Part shown: piece by piece, positions 9,031 through 17,592 of the stretch
Layout: every line of letters starts with the position of its first letter
Numbering within the stretch: the stretch's first letter is position 1
DNA from: an uncultured Clostridia bacterium
Lineage (GTDB): Bacteria > Bacillota > Clostridia > Lachnospirales > Anaerotignaceae
Reading direction: 5' to 3'
DNA length: 64,000 nucleotides
Assembly: GCA_944377425.1 (NCBI GenBank)
Contig: CALWEX010000013.1
Span: 1-64,000, forward strand
Translations under genes and position numbers: made by a program
The notes under the pieces: model-generated
Database searches by the model: none
Told to the model about the DNA's origin: nothing
Seen by the model: only the letters and a program-made list of their open reading frames with translations

Positions 9031-9071
9031 GAATTAGTTATATAAAATATAAGAAAGAGTAGGGGCTTAAT

Positions 9072-10382
9072 ATGCATCATAAAAACGGAAGTTTTACTAA
9101 CTCATTGGGATTTATACTATCTTGTGTTGGTTCAGCTGTAGGATTGGGAAATATTTGGATGTTTCCTTATAGGCTGGGACAGTTTGGCGGCAGTGCTTTC
9201 CTTGTGCCTTATTTATTTTTTGTTCTTCTTTTTGGAATAACTGGTTTATCGGCAGAATTTGCCATTGGCAGGCGGTCAAAAACTGGAACATTAGGTTCTT
9301 ATGATTTATGCTGGGAAGGTAAATCAAAAATAGGCCAGAAAATGGGCTGGATTCCTTTAATGGGTTCTCTTGGAATTGCTATAGGCTATTCCATTATAAT
9401 CGGCTGGGTACTGCGTTCACTTTTTGGCTCAGTAAGTGGAGCTATTTTAAATCAGGATTCAGCGGAGTACTTTGCTCAGGCAACAGGTAATTTTGGCAGT
9501 ATTCCATGGCATTTTATTGTAGTTGCTGTTACTATGCTTTTGCTTATAACAGGTTCAGCTGTAATGATTGAAAAGGCGAATAAAATAATGATGCCGATAT
9601 TTTTTATTCTATTTGCAGTATTGGCTGTAAGAGTTTTCTTCCTTGCTGGCTCTTTTGACGGCTATAAATTTCTTCTTGTGCCAAGATGGAGTGAGCTTTT
9701 GAATTTTAACACATGGGTAATGGCTATGGGACAGGCTTTCTTCTCCCTTTCAATTACAGGCAGCGGAATGATTGTTTATGGTTCTTATCTTAACAAAAAT
9801 GAAAATATAATTTCGGCTTCAGTAAGAACAGTAGGTTTTGATACTTTAGCCGCTTTGCTTTCAGCTTTTGCTATAATGCCGGCAGTATTTGCTTTTGGAA
9901 TAGAGCCGGGAAGCGGTCCTTCATTGCTGTTTATTACAATACCACATATATTTAAGCAAATGTTTGCAGGACAGATTTTTTCAATTATATTCTTCCTTTC
10001 AGTTTGCTTTGCTGGTATAACATCACTTATGAATATGTTTGAGGCTGTAATAGAAAGCCTTCAGCATAAGTTTAATATGAACAGAAAACTGGCTGTTGTG
10101 CTTTGTGGTGTTATATGTTTTGGTGTAGGTATTTTCCTTGAGTCTGAAAGTGCTGTAGGCAACTGGATGGACTTTATAACAATTATAATTGTTCCATTTG
10201 GTGCATTATTTGGTGCTTTTTCAATATACTATATATTCGGATTTGATAAAATTAAAGAGGAGCTTAACCAAGGCAATGAAAAGGGTATACCAGCATGGTT
10301 TGGACCTATTGCCAAGTATGTATATGTTCCTTTAACAGTTATAGTGTTTATATTAGGTATTATATTTAAAGGAATAGGTTAA
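9072..10382 (+). CDS. Sodium-dependent transporter, NSS (SLC6) family, second copy
   Basis: The 436-residue protein carries GSAVGLGNIWMFPYR in its first helix, the NSS signature with a W-M-F change relative to the first copy, and about 11 hydrophobic helices. It is homologous to, but clearly diverged from, the protein at 900-2297, so it probably moves a different substrate. It has its own promoter and a terminator, so it is a single-gene unit. AGGGG precedes the ATG. Confidence 0.9.
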   Translation: MHHKNGSFTNSLGFILSCVGSAVGLGNIWMFPYRLGQFGGSAFLVPYLFFVLLFGITGLSAEFAIGRRSKTGTLGSYDLCWEGKSKIGQKMGWIPLMGSLGIAIGYSIIIGWVLRSLFGSVSGAILNQDSAEYFAQATGNFGSIPWHFIVVAVTMLLLITGSAVMIEKANKIMMPIFFILFAVLAVRVFFLAGSFDGYKFLLVPRWSELLNFNTWVMAMGQAFFSLSITGSGMIVYGSYLNKNENIISASVRTVGFDTLAALLSAFAIMPAVFAFGIEPGSGPSLLFITIPHIFKQMFAGQIFSIIFFLSVCFAGITSLMNMFEAVIESLQHKFNMNRKLAVVLCGVICFGVGIFLESESAVGNWMDFITIIIVPFGALFGAFSIYYIFGFDKIKEELNQGNEKGIPAWFGPIAKYVYVPLTVIVFILGIIFKGIG

Positions 10383-10389
10383 ATATTAA

Positions 10390-10425
10390 TTTACCCCGCT
10401 TTTAATTAAGCGGGGTATTTTTAGC
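10390..10425. terminator. Bidirectional terminator between NSS and MATE genes
   Basis: A 10-bp perfect stem TACCCCGCTT/AAGCGGGGTA (10392-10401 with 10408-10417) is followed by T's. The MATE stop codon falls in its loop. Confidence 0.9.
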
Positions 10426-11775
10426 TGTAATACTATTTGTTGGGCTCTTTTTGTTAATTAAATACAAAACAAATATAATAGTGTAAACTGCCATTATAGT
10501 TGAAACAAGCGGCGCAGCTGTGTCTATTATACCTAAGTTATGAGGTACATTTTTGCATAAGAAATAAAGAAGAGGTATTCTAAGAGCAAGAGCGCCAAAG
10601 CATGAGCTTATCATTGTAAAAACGGTTAAAGAGCGTCCATTTAAATAACCGTTTAAGCAAAATACAAATAGCACTGCTATGTAGTCAAAACTGCATGTTT
10701 TAAAAAACGGTATGCCGGTTTCAATAATCTGTGCGTCTTTGGTAAAAACTGAAATCATTGACTGCGGAGATAATTGAGCCCACAAGAAAAAAGCCATTGA
10801 AAAAGGAAGTGCAAAAAGTATCGCTGTTAAAAGAGCTTTATTCATTCTCTTAAACTCTCCAGCGCCATAATTCTGCGCAACTATAGCGGCTAAAGCATTT
10901 GCAGCGGAAGTAGCAGGAAGCATTGCAAATACGTCATACTTGCTTGCTATGCCTACTGCGGCGGAAGAATCAACACCAAGGCTGTTTGTTACTGATGTTA
11001 AATACAAGAAAGAAACACGAATCATACATTCCTGAAGGGATATAGGAATGCCAACAGATGCTAGTTCTTTTAGCTTTTTTAAATTAATATTAAAATTTGA
11101 CAGCTTAAACTTAAAAATGAAGTTCCTTTTATTCAAATATGCCATGGCCAGAAACATGCTTATGCCTTGAGAGGCTATTGTGGCAAGGGCAGTTCCTTTT
11201 ACATCCAAATTAAAATACTTAACAAGTACTATATCTCCAATTAAATTTAAAACACCTGCTACAGCAACAAATATAAGAGGACTTTTGGAATCGCCGTAAC
11301 CTCTTAAAATGGCACTTATGGCGTTATAACCACATATAAAAACAACTCCTACTGCGCATACTCTTACATAATCAGTTGCAAGAAGAAAAGAGTCTGCCGG
11401 GGTTTGAAGTGCTTTTAAAACCGGTGAAGCGAATATGTAAAGCAAGAAAAACAGAATAATGCCTACTATAAAAAATACAGTAAGATTTGTTGATATTGTT
11501 TCCTTTACATCTTCATTACGCTTCATGCCTACATATTTGCCTGTAAGCACTGTTCCTCCTAAAGTAAGGCCGGATACTATGCTTGTTATTATTTGTGTAA
11601 CTTGTGTTCCGGTAGATACTGCGGCAACGCTTTCGGCTGAGCAATACCAGCCAATAACCATTAAATCTGCGGCACCATAAAGAGCCTGTATTAAATTAGC
11701 TAATAAAAACGGTATGGAAAAAGTAATAACTGTTTTTATTATACTGTTTTTAGTTAAATCGTTTTTTGCATCCAA
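10402..11775 (-). CDS. MATE family efflux transporter
   Basis: The 457-residue protein has about 12 hydrophobic helices in two similar halves, with GAADLMVIGWY and GVGIPISLQE-type stretches of MATE exporters. These carriers expel drugs or metabolites in exchange for sodium or protons. The likely start is TTG at 11775, 9 nt after GGGGGG; the ATG just inside is out of frame. The gene lies directly downstream of a MerR regulator with a MerR-type promoter between them, so export is probably induced by whatever that regulator binds. Confidence 0.9.
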   Translation of the reverse strand: MDAKNDLTKNSIIKTVITFSIPFLLANLIQALYGAADLMVIGWYCSAESVAAVSTGTQVTQIITSIVSGLTLGGTVLTGKYVGMKRNEDVKETISTNLTVFFIVGIILFFLLYIFASPVLKALQTPADSFLLATDYVRVCAVGVVFICGYNAISAILRGYGDSKSPLIFVAVAGVLNLIGDIVLVKYFNLDVKGTALATIASQGISMFLAMAYLNKRNFIFKFKLSNFNINLKKLKELASVGIPISLQECMIRVSFLYLTSVTNSLGVDSSAAVGIASKYDVFAMLPATSAANALAAIVAQNYGAGEFKRMNKALLTAILFALPFSMAFFLWAQLSPQSMISVFTKDAQIIETGIPFFKTCSFDYIAVLFVFCLNGYLNGRSLTVFTMISSCFGALALRIPLLYFLCKNVPHNLGIIDTAAPLVSTIMAVYTIIFVLYLINKKSPTNSITAKNTPLN

Positions 11776-11806
11776 TTTTATTAACCCCCCTATGTCTGTT
11801 TAATAC

Positions 11807-11837
11807 AGACTAAAGCCTCTATCAGATAGAGAGTCAA
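11807..11837 (-). promoter_or_regulatory. MerR-type promoter/operator of the MATE gene
   Basis: On the minus strand TTGACT (11837-11832) and TAGTCT (11812-11807) are exactly 19 nt apart, the over-long spacing that MerR proteins correct by twisting the DNA. The spacer holds a perfect 15-bp dyad, CTCTATCAGATAGAG (11817-11831). The -35 overlaps the stop codon of the merR gene. Confidence 0.85.
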
Positions 11838-12652
11838 GCTCTTTTAAATGGAATTTCGATTTCTGTAACAAATTGTCCTAATTGTTCTGTAAGACCTGAG
11901 TCTATGTATGTAATTTCTAATGAATCGCCAGAGATTTCAAATTTGTTGACTTTCATATAGTCCATAAGTCTTTTGTAGTAGGGTGGAGCATCAACATGTG
12001 TTCCGCAAAAGCGTATAAAAACATACTCACCTTTAGTTATTATTGAAGCAGGGCTTTGGCACAGGTCTTCATCTTCTATAAGCATAAAAATGGATGAAAA
12101 TGAGTTGTAGCTCATATTTTTTATATTTTCGGCGCTTAAACAAACACCTATTTTTCCAAGAAATACAGATGAATTCAAATTATGGTTTCTTTCAAGTTTT
12201 CTTATTGAATATTCTAAGTCATCATTAACAGGTATGTCGCTTTTTAATACAAGAGCTTTTCTTTCCGGAAAGCTTTTAATGCTTATTTCATCTAATTTCC
12301 AAGAAGCGGCGTCTTCTATTTGTTTAATTCGGTTATTAATTTTCCTCTCTATTAATTCTAGCTCTTTTTTCTTGTTTTCAATTATTTCTTTTTGATTTTT
12401 TAAAAGGCTAATCATTACATTTACATCTTTATGTTCAAAAAACTCAGAGATTTTTTCTATAGGCATATCAAGAGCCCTAAGGTATCGTATTGTATTAAGC
12501 TTTTCAAACTGCTTTGTGCCATAGTATCTATAATTAGATTTATTGTCTACATATTCAGGTTTAAGCAATCCTATTTTATCGTAATACCTTAATGTTCTAA
12601 TATTAATATTAAAAAGGCTGGCCATTTCGCCTATTGAAAATAAGTCACGCAT
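11834..12652 (-). CDS. MerR family regulator with GyrI-like effector domain
   Basis: The 272-residue protein begins with a MerR winged helix (FSIGEMASLFNINIRTLRYYDKIGLLKP, quoted in part: residues 5-32), then the dimer coiled coil (about residues 85-120). A C-terminal region of about 150 residues is of the size and pattern of the GyrI/BmrR drug-binding domain (FIRFCGTHVDAPPYYKRLMDYM, about residues 210-231). AAGGAGGTG precedes the ATG. It most likely activates the adjacent MATE exporter when it binds a cationic or hydrophobic ligand, as BmrR and BltR do. Confidence 0.9.
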   Translation of the reverse strand: MRDLFSIGEMASLFNINIRTLRYYDKIGLLKPEYVDNKSNYRYYGTKQFEKLNTIRYLRALDMPIEKISEFFEHKDVNVMISLLKNQKEIIENKKKELELIERKINNRIKQIEDAASWKLDEISIKSFPERKALVLKSDIPVNDDLEYSIRKLERNHNLNSSVFLGKIGVCLSAENIKNMSYNSFSSIFMLIEDEDLCQSPASIITKGEYVFIRFCGTHVDAPPYYKRLMDYMKVNKFEISGDSLEITYIDSGLTEQLGQFVTEIEIPFKRA

Positions 12653-12755
12653 TTAAACACCTCCTTAAAAAATTATACCATTGGTTGGGTAAAAACACAT
12701 TGATTAAATTGAAATAGCTGGTATAAAAAGTAATAAAAATTTAATTTTTATATTG

Positions 12756-12784
12756 TTGAGAATATGCAAAAATAAGTATATAAT
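12756..12784 (+). promoter_or_regulatory. Promoter of VanZ-like gene
   Basis: TTGAGA (12756-12761) is 17 nt from TATAAT (12779-12784), 37 nt before the start codon. Confidence 0.75.
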
Positions 12785-12821
12785 TAAAACTTAACTAAAA
12801 TAAACTTAAAGGTGAACATTA

Positions 12822-13319
12822 ATGATTTCATATAAAAATAAATTTAATTTAAGGGTTTTATTCTGGTTTTTGGCTATATGCACAGCCATATTAATATTTT
12901 TCTTCTCTTCGCAAATTTCCGAAGAAAGCACTACTGTAAGTAATTCCGTAACGGCTGTTATAGCAAGGATTTTTGTTAAAAATTATGATATTATGTCGGA
13001 ATATGACCAATATATAGTAATAAGCTCAATGAATGGTTTTGTAAGAAAGGCCGCACATTTTTCAATTTATACTGTTTTGGCTGTTTTTGTTACATCAGCC
13101 CTTACAACATATCCAACGTTAAGCATAAGGCTTAGAGCTGTATATTCAATACTGCTTTGTACTGCTTATGCTTCAAGTGATGAGCTTCATCAGTACTTTG
13201 TGCCAGGGCGTTCTTGTGAGTTAAGAGATGTATTTATTGATGCCTGCGGAGCTGTTTTGGGTATTTTTATAGTTACAGCTGTGATGTATTTTTATAGACA
13301 AAAGAAGCATAACAGTTAA
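12822..13319 (+). CDS. VanZ-like membrane protein
   Basis: The 165-residue protein has an N-terminal signal-anchor helix, a RKAAHF motif and the VanZ core YASSDELHQYFVPGRSCELRDVFIDACGAVLG (residues about 125-156, quoted in blocks). VanZ-type proteins span the membrane four times; the founding member gives low-level teicoplanin resistance, but most family members have no proven role. AAAGGTGA precedes the ATG. A terminator follows. Confidence 0.85.
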   Translation: MISYKNKFNLRVLFWFLAICTAILIFFFSSQISEESTTVSNSVTAVIARIFVKNYDIMSEYDQYIVISSMNGFVRKAAHFSIYTVLAVFVTSALTTYPTLSIRLRAVYSILLCTAYASSDELHQYFVPGRSCELRDVFIDACGAVLGIFIVTAVMYFYRQKKHNS

Positions 13320-13350
13320 AAGCCGCCGTTTTTTGGCGGCTTTAATTTTA
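13319..13350. terminator. Bidirectional terminator between VanZ-like and ZIP genes
   Basis: A perfect 9-bp stem AAAGCCGCC/GGCGGCTTT (13319-13327 with 13335-13343) ends two converging genes. Confidence 0.9.
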
Positions 13351-14142
13351 ACCTAAAGCAACATCAAGTATCATCATTATTAAAAATCCTACTATAATAC
13401 CAAGTGTACCTAAGTGAGAATCCTTATCGGCGTTGGCTTCGGGAACAAGCTCCTCAACTACAACATATATCATTGCACCTGCGGCAAATGAAAGGAGATA
13501 TGGCATTAAATGCTCTATGCTTGCTGCTGCAAGAACAGTTAATACGCCGAAAACAGGTTCAACAAAACCAGAGAGTGTACCAAGCAAAAATGATTTTTTG
13601 CCAGAAAACCCTTCCTGGTTAAGTGGCAGAGAAACGGCAGCACCTTCTGGAAAGTTTTGAATACCTATGCCTAAGGCAAGGGCAAATGCTGTTGAATATT
13701 GAGCCATTTGTCCCATATTTTCGGCAGCTAGGGCAAAAGCAAGGCCTACAGCCATTCCTTCAGGTATGTTATGCAGTGTTATTGCTGTTATAAGCATTGT
13801 AGTACGTTTAAGCTTTGCACTGCTGTTGTCTTTAATGGTTTTAGAGATGTAGATTTTAGTTACTATTTTATCCATAATAAAAAGAAACAGTGCTCCTGTA
13901 ATTATACCTATAGCAGGAGGTATAAAATTAGGTAATAAAGAATTTTCTGCTTGCTCAATAGCAGGAAGCAGAAGAGACCAAACAGATGCTGCAATCATTA
14001 TTCCGGCTGCAAAGCCAAGAAATACACGTTCAAAAGTATTATTTAAAGACTTTCTGAAAAAGAATACAAGAGAAGCGCCTAATGTAGTCATTAAAAATGT
14101 AAATCCAGTGCCGCATGCTGCCCATATAACGGCGGTTGTCAT
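13348..14142 (-). CDS. ZIP family metal transporter, second copy
   Basis: The 264-residue protein repeats the ZIP architecture of the gene at 2408: HNIPEGMAVG, QNFPEGAAVS and the C-terminal FAAGAMIYVVVEELVPEA block are nearly identical, while the loops differ. It is a paralogue rather than a recent duplicate. TTAGGAGATG precedes the ATG. It is monocistronic and convergent with the VanZ-like gene. Substrate range is unknown. Confidence 0.88.
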   Translation of the reverse strand: MTTAVIWAACGTGFTFLMTTLGASLVFFFRKSLNNTFERVFLGFAAGIMIAASVWSLLLPAIEQAENSLLPNFIPPAIGIITGALFLFIMDKIVTKIYISKTIKDNSSAKLKRTTMLITAITLHNIPEGMAVGLAFALAAENMGQMAQYSTAFALALGIGIQNFPEGAAVSLPLNQEGFSGKKSFLLGTLSGFVEPVFGVLTVLAAASIEHLMPYLLSFAAGAMIYVVVEELVPEANADKDSHLGTLGIIVGFLIMMILDVALG

Positions 14143-14306
14143 ATAAAATCATCTCCTAAATTAAATGCTATTAACATAATATGAAAAACTTTGATATAGG
14201 CGCTTGTACTAGTTTAATTTATATACTTAGTATTGGCTAATGTTGACAGCTAAATATTTGCTGTTTTATAATTCTATGTATGAACTGCAATTTTGGGGGA
14301 ATTTCA

Positions 14307-14774
14307 ATGGCTTTTATAATTAAGAACAAAAAACTAATTATAGAGGAAATTCGTTATTTAAGCCTGTACTCAAGATTTAATGAACTTAAGCAATATATAC
14401 AGCATGGCAGTACATCTGTTTATGAGCATTGTGTTAATGTAGCATGTTTAAGTTTGTGGATTTGTGAAAAAACCGGAATAAAAGTTAATAAGTACTCTCT
14501 TGTAAAAGGTGCTTTACTGCATGACTACTTTTTATACGATTGGCATGTACCAGATAAAACACATAGGCTTCATGGTTTTACTCATCCCAGTGTTGCGTTT
14601 AAAAACGCATCACAATCTTTTAAGCTTAACGAGAGAGAAAAAGACATTATTATTAAGCATATGTTTCCTCTTACCCCAGTTCCACCGTATTTTAAAGAGA
14701 GCTGGATTGTAACAATAGCTGATAAAATATGTTCTATTATGGAAATTTTACATTTAAAACGCAGGCTTATGTAA
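14307..14774 (+). CDS. HD domain phosphohydrolase
   Basis: The 155-residue protein has the histidine/HD metal ligands of the HD superfamily: EHCVNVA, LLHDYFLYDWH and HGFTHP, followed by I(I)KHMFPL. It probably hydrolyses a phosphate ester such as a nucleotide; the substrate is not evident. GGGGGA lies 7 nt before the ATG at 14307, so this is preferred over an upstream ATG at 14280. It is followed 28 nt later by a membrane protein gene, probably in one operon. Confidence 0.82.
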   Translation: MAFIIKNKKLIIEEIRYLSLYSRFNELKQYIQHGSTSVYEHCVNVACLSLWICEKTGIKVNKYSLVKGALLHDYFLYDWHVPDKTHRLHGFTHPSVAFKNASQSFKLNEREKDIIIKHMFPLTPVPPYFKESWIVTIADKICSIMEILHLKRRLM

Positions 14775-14802
14775 CTTATAAACCTCTTAAAGGAGGAACA
14801 AA

Positions 14803-15585
14803 ATGGCAGTTTGCGAATTTATACTTTTATTTGTTATATACAGCTTTCTGGGGTGGCTGTATGAAAGCACTATATGCTCTTTTTTAACAGAAAAACGCTT
14901 TATAAACAGAGGTTTTTTAATAGGGCCGTATTGCCCTATATATGGTGTAGGTGCTACGCTTTGCACTGCTGTATTTAATGAACACAATAATACAAACGTA
15001 TTTATTATTTTTATAGTCTGCGCTGTTGGCGCATGTGTTATAGAATATATAACCTCTTATGTGGCTGAAAAGCTTTTTAATACCCGATGGTGGGATTACA
15101 GTCATCTTCCTTTTAATGTAAATGGTAGGATATGTCTATATGGCGCGATTATATTTGGCTTAGCAGGTACAATAATTGCTTTAATTGACCCTTATGTACA
15201 AAAGTTATTTATATACATAGACAATAAATTTATAAACAGAATAGCTGTGCTTATTTTTTTAGTAATGGCAGCTGACTTTGCAAAAACGCTCTCAAGCTGG
15301 ATTAAACTCAGCAGCAGTCTTAAAAGTATTCATGAATCGTTTAGTGACAGACTTGAAAAAACCAGAGAAAATGCATATAAGAAAGCATTGCTTATTGAGA
15401 AGAAGTATAAAGATGGAATTGTTGTTCATGGCAAAATACTCAATAAACACTTCAGTGTACCTATAGGTGGCGGAGAAATGCGCTTTTTTAAAGCATTTCC
15501 AAGCTTAAAATCTAAGAAATACAATGAAGTTGTAGAAAAAATTCAAAATGAAATTTTAAAGCATAAAAAGGGAGGAAAAGTATGA
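14803..15585 (+). CDS. Putative ABC transporter permease (PF06541-type membrane protein)
   Basis: The 260-residue protein has five hydrophobic segments and the family blocks FLGWLYEST, RGFLIGPYCPIYGVGA and RWWDYSHLPFNVNGRICL. Members are named CmpB-type ABC permeases, but no ATPase is adjacent and transport has not been shown. The last 70 residues are a charged cytoplasmic tail. AAAGGAGGAA precedes the ATG. It overlaps the next gene by four bases (ATGA). Confidence 0.75.
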   Translation: MAVCEFILLFVIYSFLGWLYESTICSFLTEKRFINRGFLIGPYCPIYGVGATLCTAVFNEHNNTNVFIIFIVCAVGACVIEYITSYVAEKLFNTRWWDYSHLPFNVNGRICLYGAIIFGLAGTIIALIDPYVQKLFIYIDNKFINRIAVLIFLVMAADFAKTLSSWIKLSSSLKSIHESFSDRLEKTRENAYKKALLIEKKYKDGIVVHGKILNKHFSVPIGGGEMRFFKAFPSLKSKKYNEVVEKIQNEILKHKKGGKV

Positions 15586-16259
15586 ATTATGAAATTTTAG
15601 GAAGTATTGCACCAGCGGTAGAAATCACATTGAACAGTGGAGAAGCCCTCTTTACTCAATCCGGTGGTATGTCTTGGCAGAGTGAAGGAATAAAAATGGA
15701 AACAAACGCAAAAGGCGGAATGTTAAAAGGCATCGGAAGAATGTTTTCTGGTGAGTCATTTTTTATGGTTACATACTCAGCTATGACAGATGGGGCTAAA
15801 ATAGCTTTTGCTACTACAGCTCCAGGACAGGTAATACCTGTTAATGTTAATGAGCATAACGGAATTATACTTCAAAAAGGCGCTTTTTTATGCGCTCAGG
15901 AAGGTGTTGAGCTTAGCTCAGTATTTACAAAAAAATTCTCATCTGGTCTTTTTGGCGGTGAAGGATTTATTCTGCAAAAGCTTACAGGCAGTGGTATGGC
16001 ATTTCTTGAGGTAGATGGCGACCCTATAATTAAAGAGCTTGCTCCAGGAGAGGTTATAAAGGTAGACAGCGGAAATGTAGTTGCTTTTGATGCTTCTGTA
16101 AATTACGAAATAGAAACAGTTAAAGGTGTAGGTAATATACTTTTTGGCGGTGAAGGCTTATTTTTAACTAAGCTTACTGGCCCTGGCAGAGTTATAATGC
16201 AGACAATGAGCATAAATGAATTAGCCGGAAGAATCAGGGCATATATACCATCTAAATAA
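15582..16259 (+). CDS. AIM24/TIGR00266 family protein
   Basis: The 225-residue protein is rich in beta strands and glycine, with the family features TQSGGMSWQSEGI, a GxxRMFSGESFFM stretch and two LTGxG repeats in the C-terminal half. The fold is a double beta-helix; bacterial members have no settled function. Its start overlaps the stop of the membrane protein before it, so the pair is translationally coupled, suggesting a membrane-linked role. Confidence 0.82.
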   Translation: MNYEILGSIAPAVEITLNSGEALFTQSGGMSWQSEGIKMETNAKGGMLKGIGRMFSGESFFMVTYSAMTDGAKIAFATTAPGQVIPVNVNEHNGIILQKGAFLCAQEGVELSSVFTKKFSSGLFGGEGFILQKLTGSGMAFLEVDGDPIIKELAPGEVIKVDSGNVVAFDASVNYEIETVKGVGNILFGGEGLFLTKLTGPGRVIMQTMSINELAGRIRAYIPSK

Positions 16260-16265
16260 CAAAAA

Positions 16266-16297
16266 TTAAGGACGGAATAGATATCCGTCCTTTTTAT
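16266..16297 (+). terminator. Terminator after AIM24-like gene
   Basis: A 9-bp perfect stem AAGGACGGA/TCCGTCCTT (16268-16276 with 16284-16292) is followed by T's. Confidence 0.88.
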
Positions 16298-16325
16298 GTT
16301 AACCCGGCATAACGACGGGATTATT

Positions 16326-16862
16326 TTATATAAAGTAAACAACTACCATAAACATAACAAGCGCGCCGCAAAGGCAATACCATGTGTCAAAACTTTTTTC
16401 ACCTAAATCAGGCAGTTGCCTTTTTAAACCGATACCTAGACTGATAAAAAGCAGTTCCAAAAGTGAAACTACTAGAGGCGCATGCTTAAATGTTATGCCA
16501 CAGGCTGTAAAAGAAGCTATAATAAGATAGGTATTAAAAACTGTGTAAATTAAAGGGAAAATTTTACCGAAATAGTACATGTTTTCTACTGCTGCCGCTT
16601 TCTCGCTTTTGCTGCGTATAATAAGTGCTATTCCTAAGCAAAAAGTTATAACAGCGGCTATGTTTTTCAGCTGTGTTTGATTATATTGTGTTAAAAGGTA
16701 ATTTGTTGTTATCTCGCCAGCCTTAGCCGAAAGTATAATTAACCAGAAAAATATTACTCTAAGCAAAGAGAAGTTTTTTATCCTTTCATTTTTTATAACC
16801 ATACCTGTGCCGAAAGCCATTACGGATAACAGAAGGGATAGTATTATTATTCTATAGAACAT
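16326..16862 (-). CDS. Integral membrane protein of unknown function
   Basis: The 178-residue protein is mostly hydrophobic, with about five membrane segments and a short basic loop near residue 25. No family was recognised. The hydrophobic KAGEITTNYLL stretch and the even helix spacing suggest a small carrier or sensor, but this is guesswork. The start follows a weak ribosome site. It stands alone beside the truncated permease that marks the prophage edge. Confidence 0.6.
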   Translation of the reverse strand: MFYRIIILSLLLSVMAFGTGMVIKNERIKNFSLLRVIFFWLIILSAKAGEITTNYLLTQYNQTQLKNIAAVITFCLGIALIIRSKSEKAAAVENMYYFGKIFPLIYTVFNTYLIIASFTACGITFKHAPLVVSLLELLFISLGIGLKRQLPDLGEKSFDTWYCLCGALVMFMVVVYFI

Positions 16863-16940
16863 TTGCAGCCTCCGGTTTTTGTTCAGTTATATTTTATGAA
16901 GCTGTATGCTTTTTGTGTATGTCCGGTTAATATAAACTTT

Positions 16941-17084
16941 TTACAAACCCATTTTTTTAAGAAGAAAAGACTCAAATATCTGTATGCCTTTATACATTAA
17001 AGCAGCAAGAAGGGCAAGTATAATAACACTCATCATTACCCAGTCAAGCTTAAATACTCGAGGTGACAAACCGAAAAGATTAAA
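16941..17084 (-). pseudogene. 3' remnant of a membrane permease gene
   Basis: On the minus strand an open frame reads FNLFGLSPRVFKLDWVMMSV and continues through a membrane helix to ...FLLKKMGL and a stop at 16941. Upstream it meets an in-frame stop (17087-17085) with no start codon. The hydrophobic helix followed by a basic amphipathic tail looks like the C-terminus of a BPD-type ABC permease (nitrate/taurine/thiamine type). It was probably cut when the prophage entered; the remainder should lie beyond the right end of the prophage. Confidence 0.5.
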
Positions 17085-17107
17085 TTATCGAAATCATGTA
17101 AATTTTA

Positions 17108-17136
17108 TTGACTAAAAACCTATTTAAGTATAAAAT
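17108..17136 (+). promoter_or_regulatory. Promoter at left end of prophage
   Basis: TTGACT (17108-17113) lies 17 nt from TAAAAT (17131-17136), just ahead of the first prophage gene. Confidence 0.6.
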
Positions 17137-17159
17137 TAAAATGATAGTGGGAGGTTGCT

Positions 17160-17489
17160 ATGGATAATAATGAATTTGAAAACAATGGAAATAAGAAGCC
17201 AAAAGAAAATCAACCTTTAGCAACAGATGTTCTTAAATATTCAAAAGAACAAACAAGAACATGGATAAAAGTATTTATTACTGTTTTGTTCTTATGGGCT
17301 TTCACTCTTATTGGAACAATATCGATATTTATATGGTATTTATATCAATATGATTTTTCAGGGACAATAGAACAAACAGGCATATATACGATAGTTGATA
17401 GTGACGGCAATATTATAAGCTCAGACATTGACCAAGAACAATTAAAACAAATATTGGAGATATTGAATGGCGAAGTTAAGAATAACTAA
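17160..17489 (+). CDS. Small single-pass membrane protein, phage-associated
   Basis: The 109-residue protein has a polar N-terminus (rich in N, K, E; about 38 residues), one strong membrane helix (about residues 40-62) and an outer tail with YDF and GIYTIVDSDGNIISSDI. It shares this plan, and the NxLAxDV and YDF...G.Y blocks, with the protein at 55672-55956. Similar proteins occur in Clostridia and streptococcal phages with no proven role. GGGAGG precedes the ATG. A short basic ORF overlaps its end. Confidence 0.6.
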   Translation: MDNNEFENNGNKKPKENQPLATDVLKYSKEQTRTWIKVFITVLFLWAFTLIGTISIFIWYLYQYDFSGTIEQTGIYTIVDSDGNIISSDIDQEQLKQILEILNGEVKNN

Positions 17490-17544
17490 AAAAAGAACAA
17501 GGAAAAACGGGAATTCAAAAGGAACAGCTGTTAAAAAGAAATAA
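17467..17544 (+). CDS. Very basic 25-residue peptide
   Basis: The ORF encodes a peptide with ten lysines and four arginines (KKRTRKNGNSKGTAVKKK at its end). GGAG lies 6-7 nt before its ATG, inside the preceding gene. A matching arrangement, with a basic peptide ending NKGTAFKN...KKAIKRR, overlaps the membrane protein gene at 55931, so this small ORF is likely real. Confidence 0.5.
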   Translation: MAKLRITKKRTRKNGNSKGTAVKKK

Positions 17545-17592
17545 ATAGAATTGTCTTAGAAGCTTTGTAAATATTACGAACGGAGGGTATCT

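Noticed and set aside
900-10382. The two NSS and two ZIP genes as one recent segmental duplication
   Set aside because: The copies are well diverged, differ in orientation and have different neighbours, so they are old paralogues.
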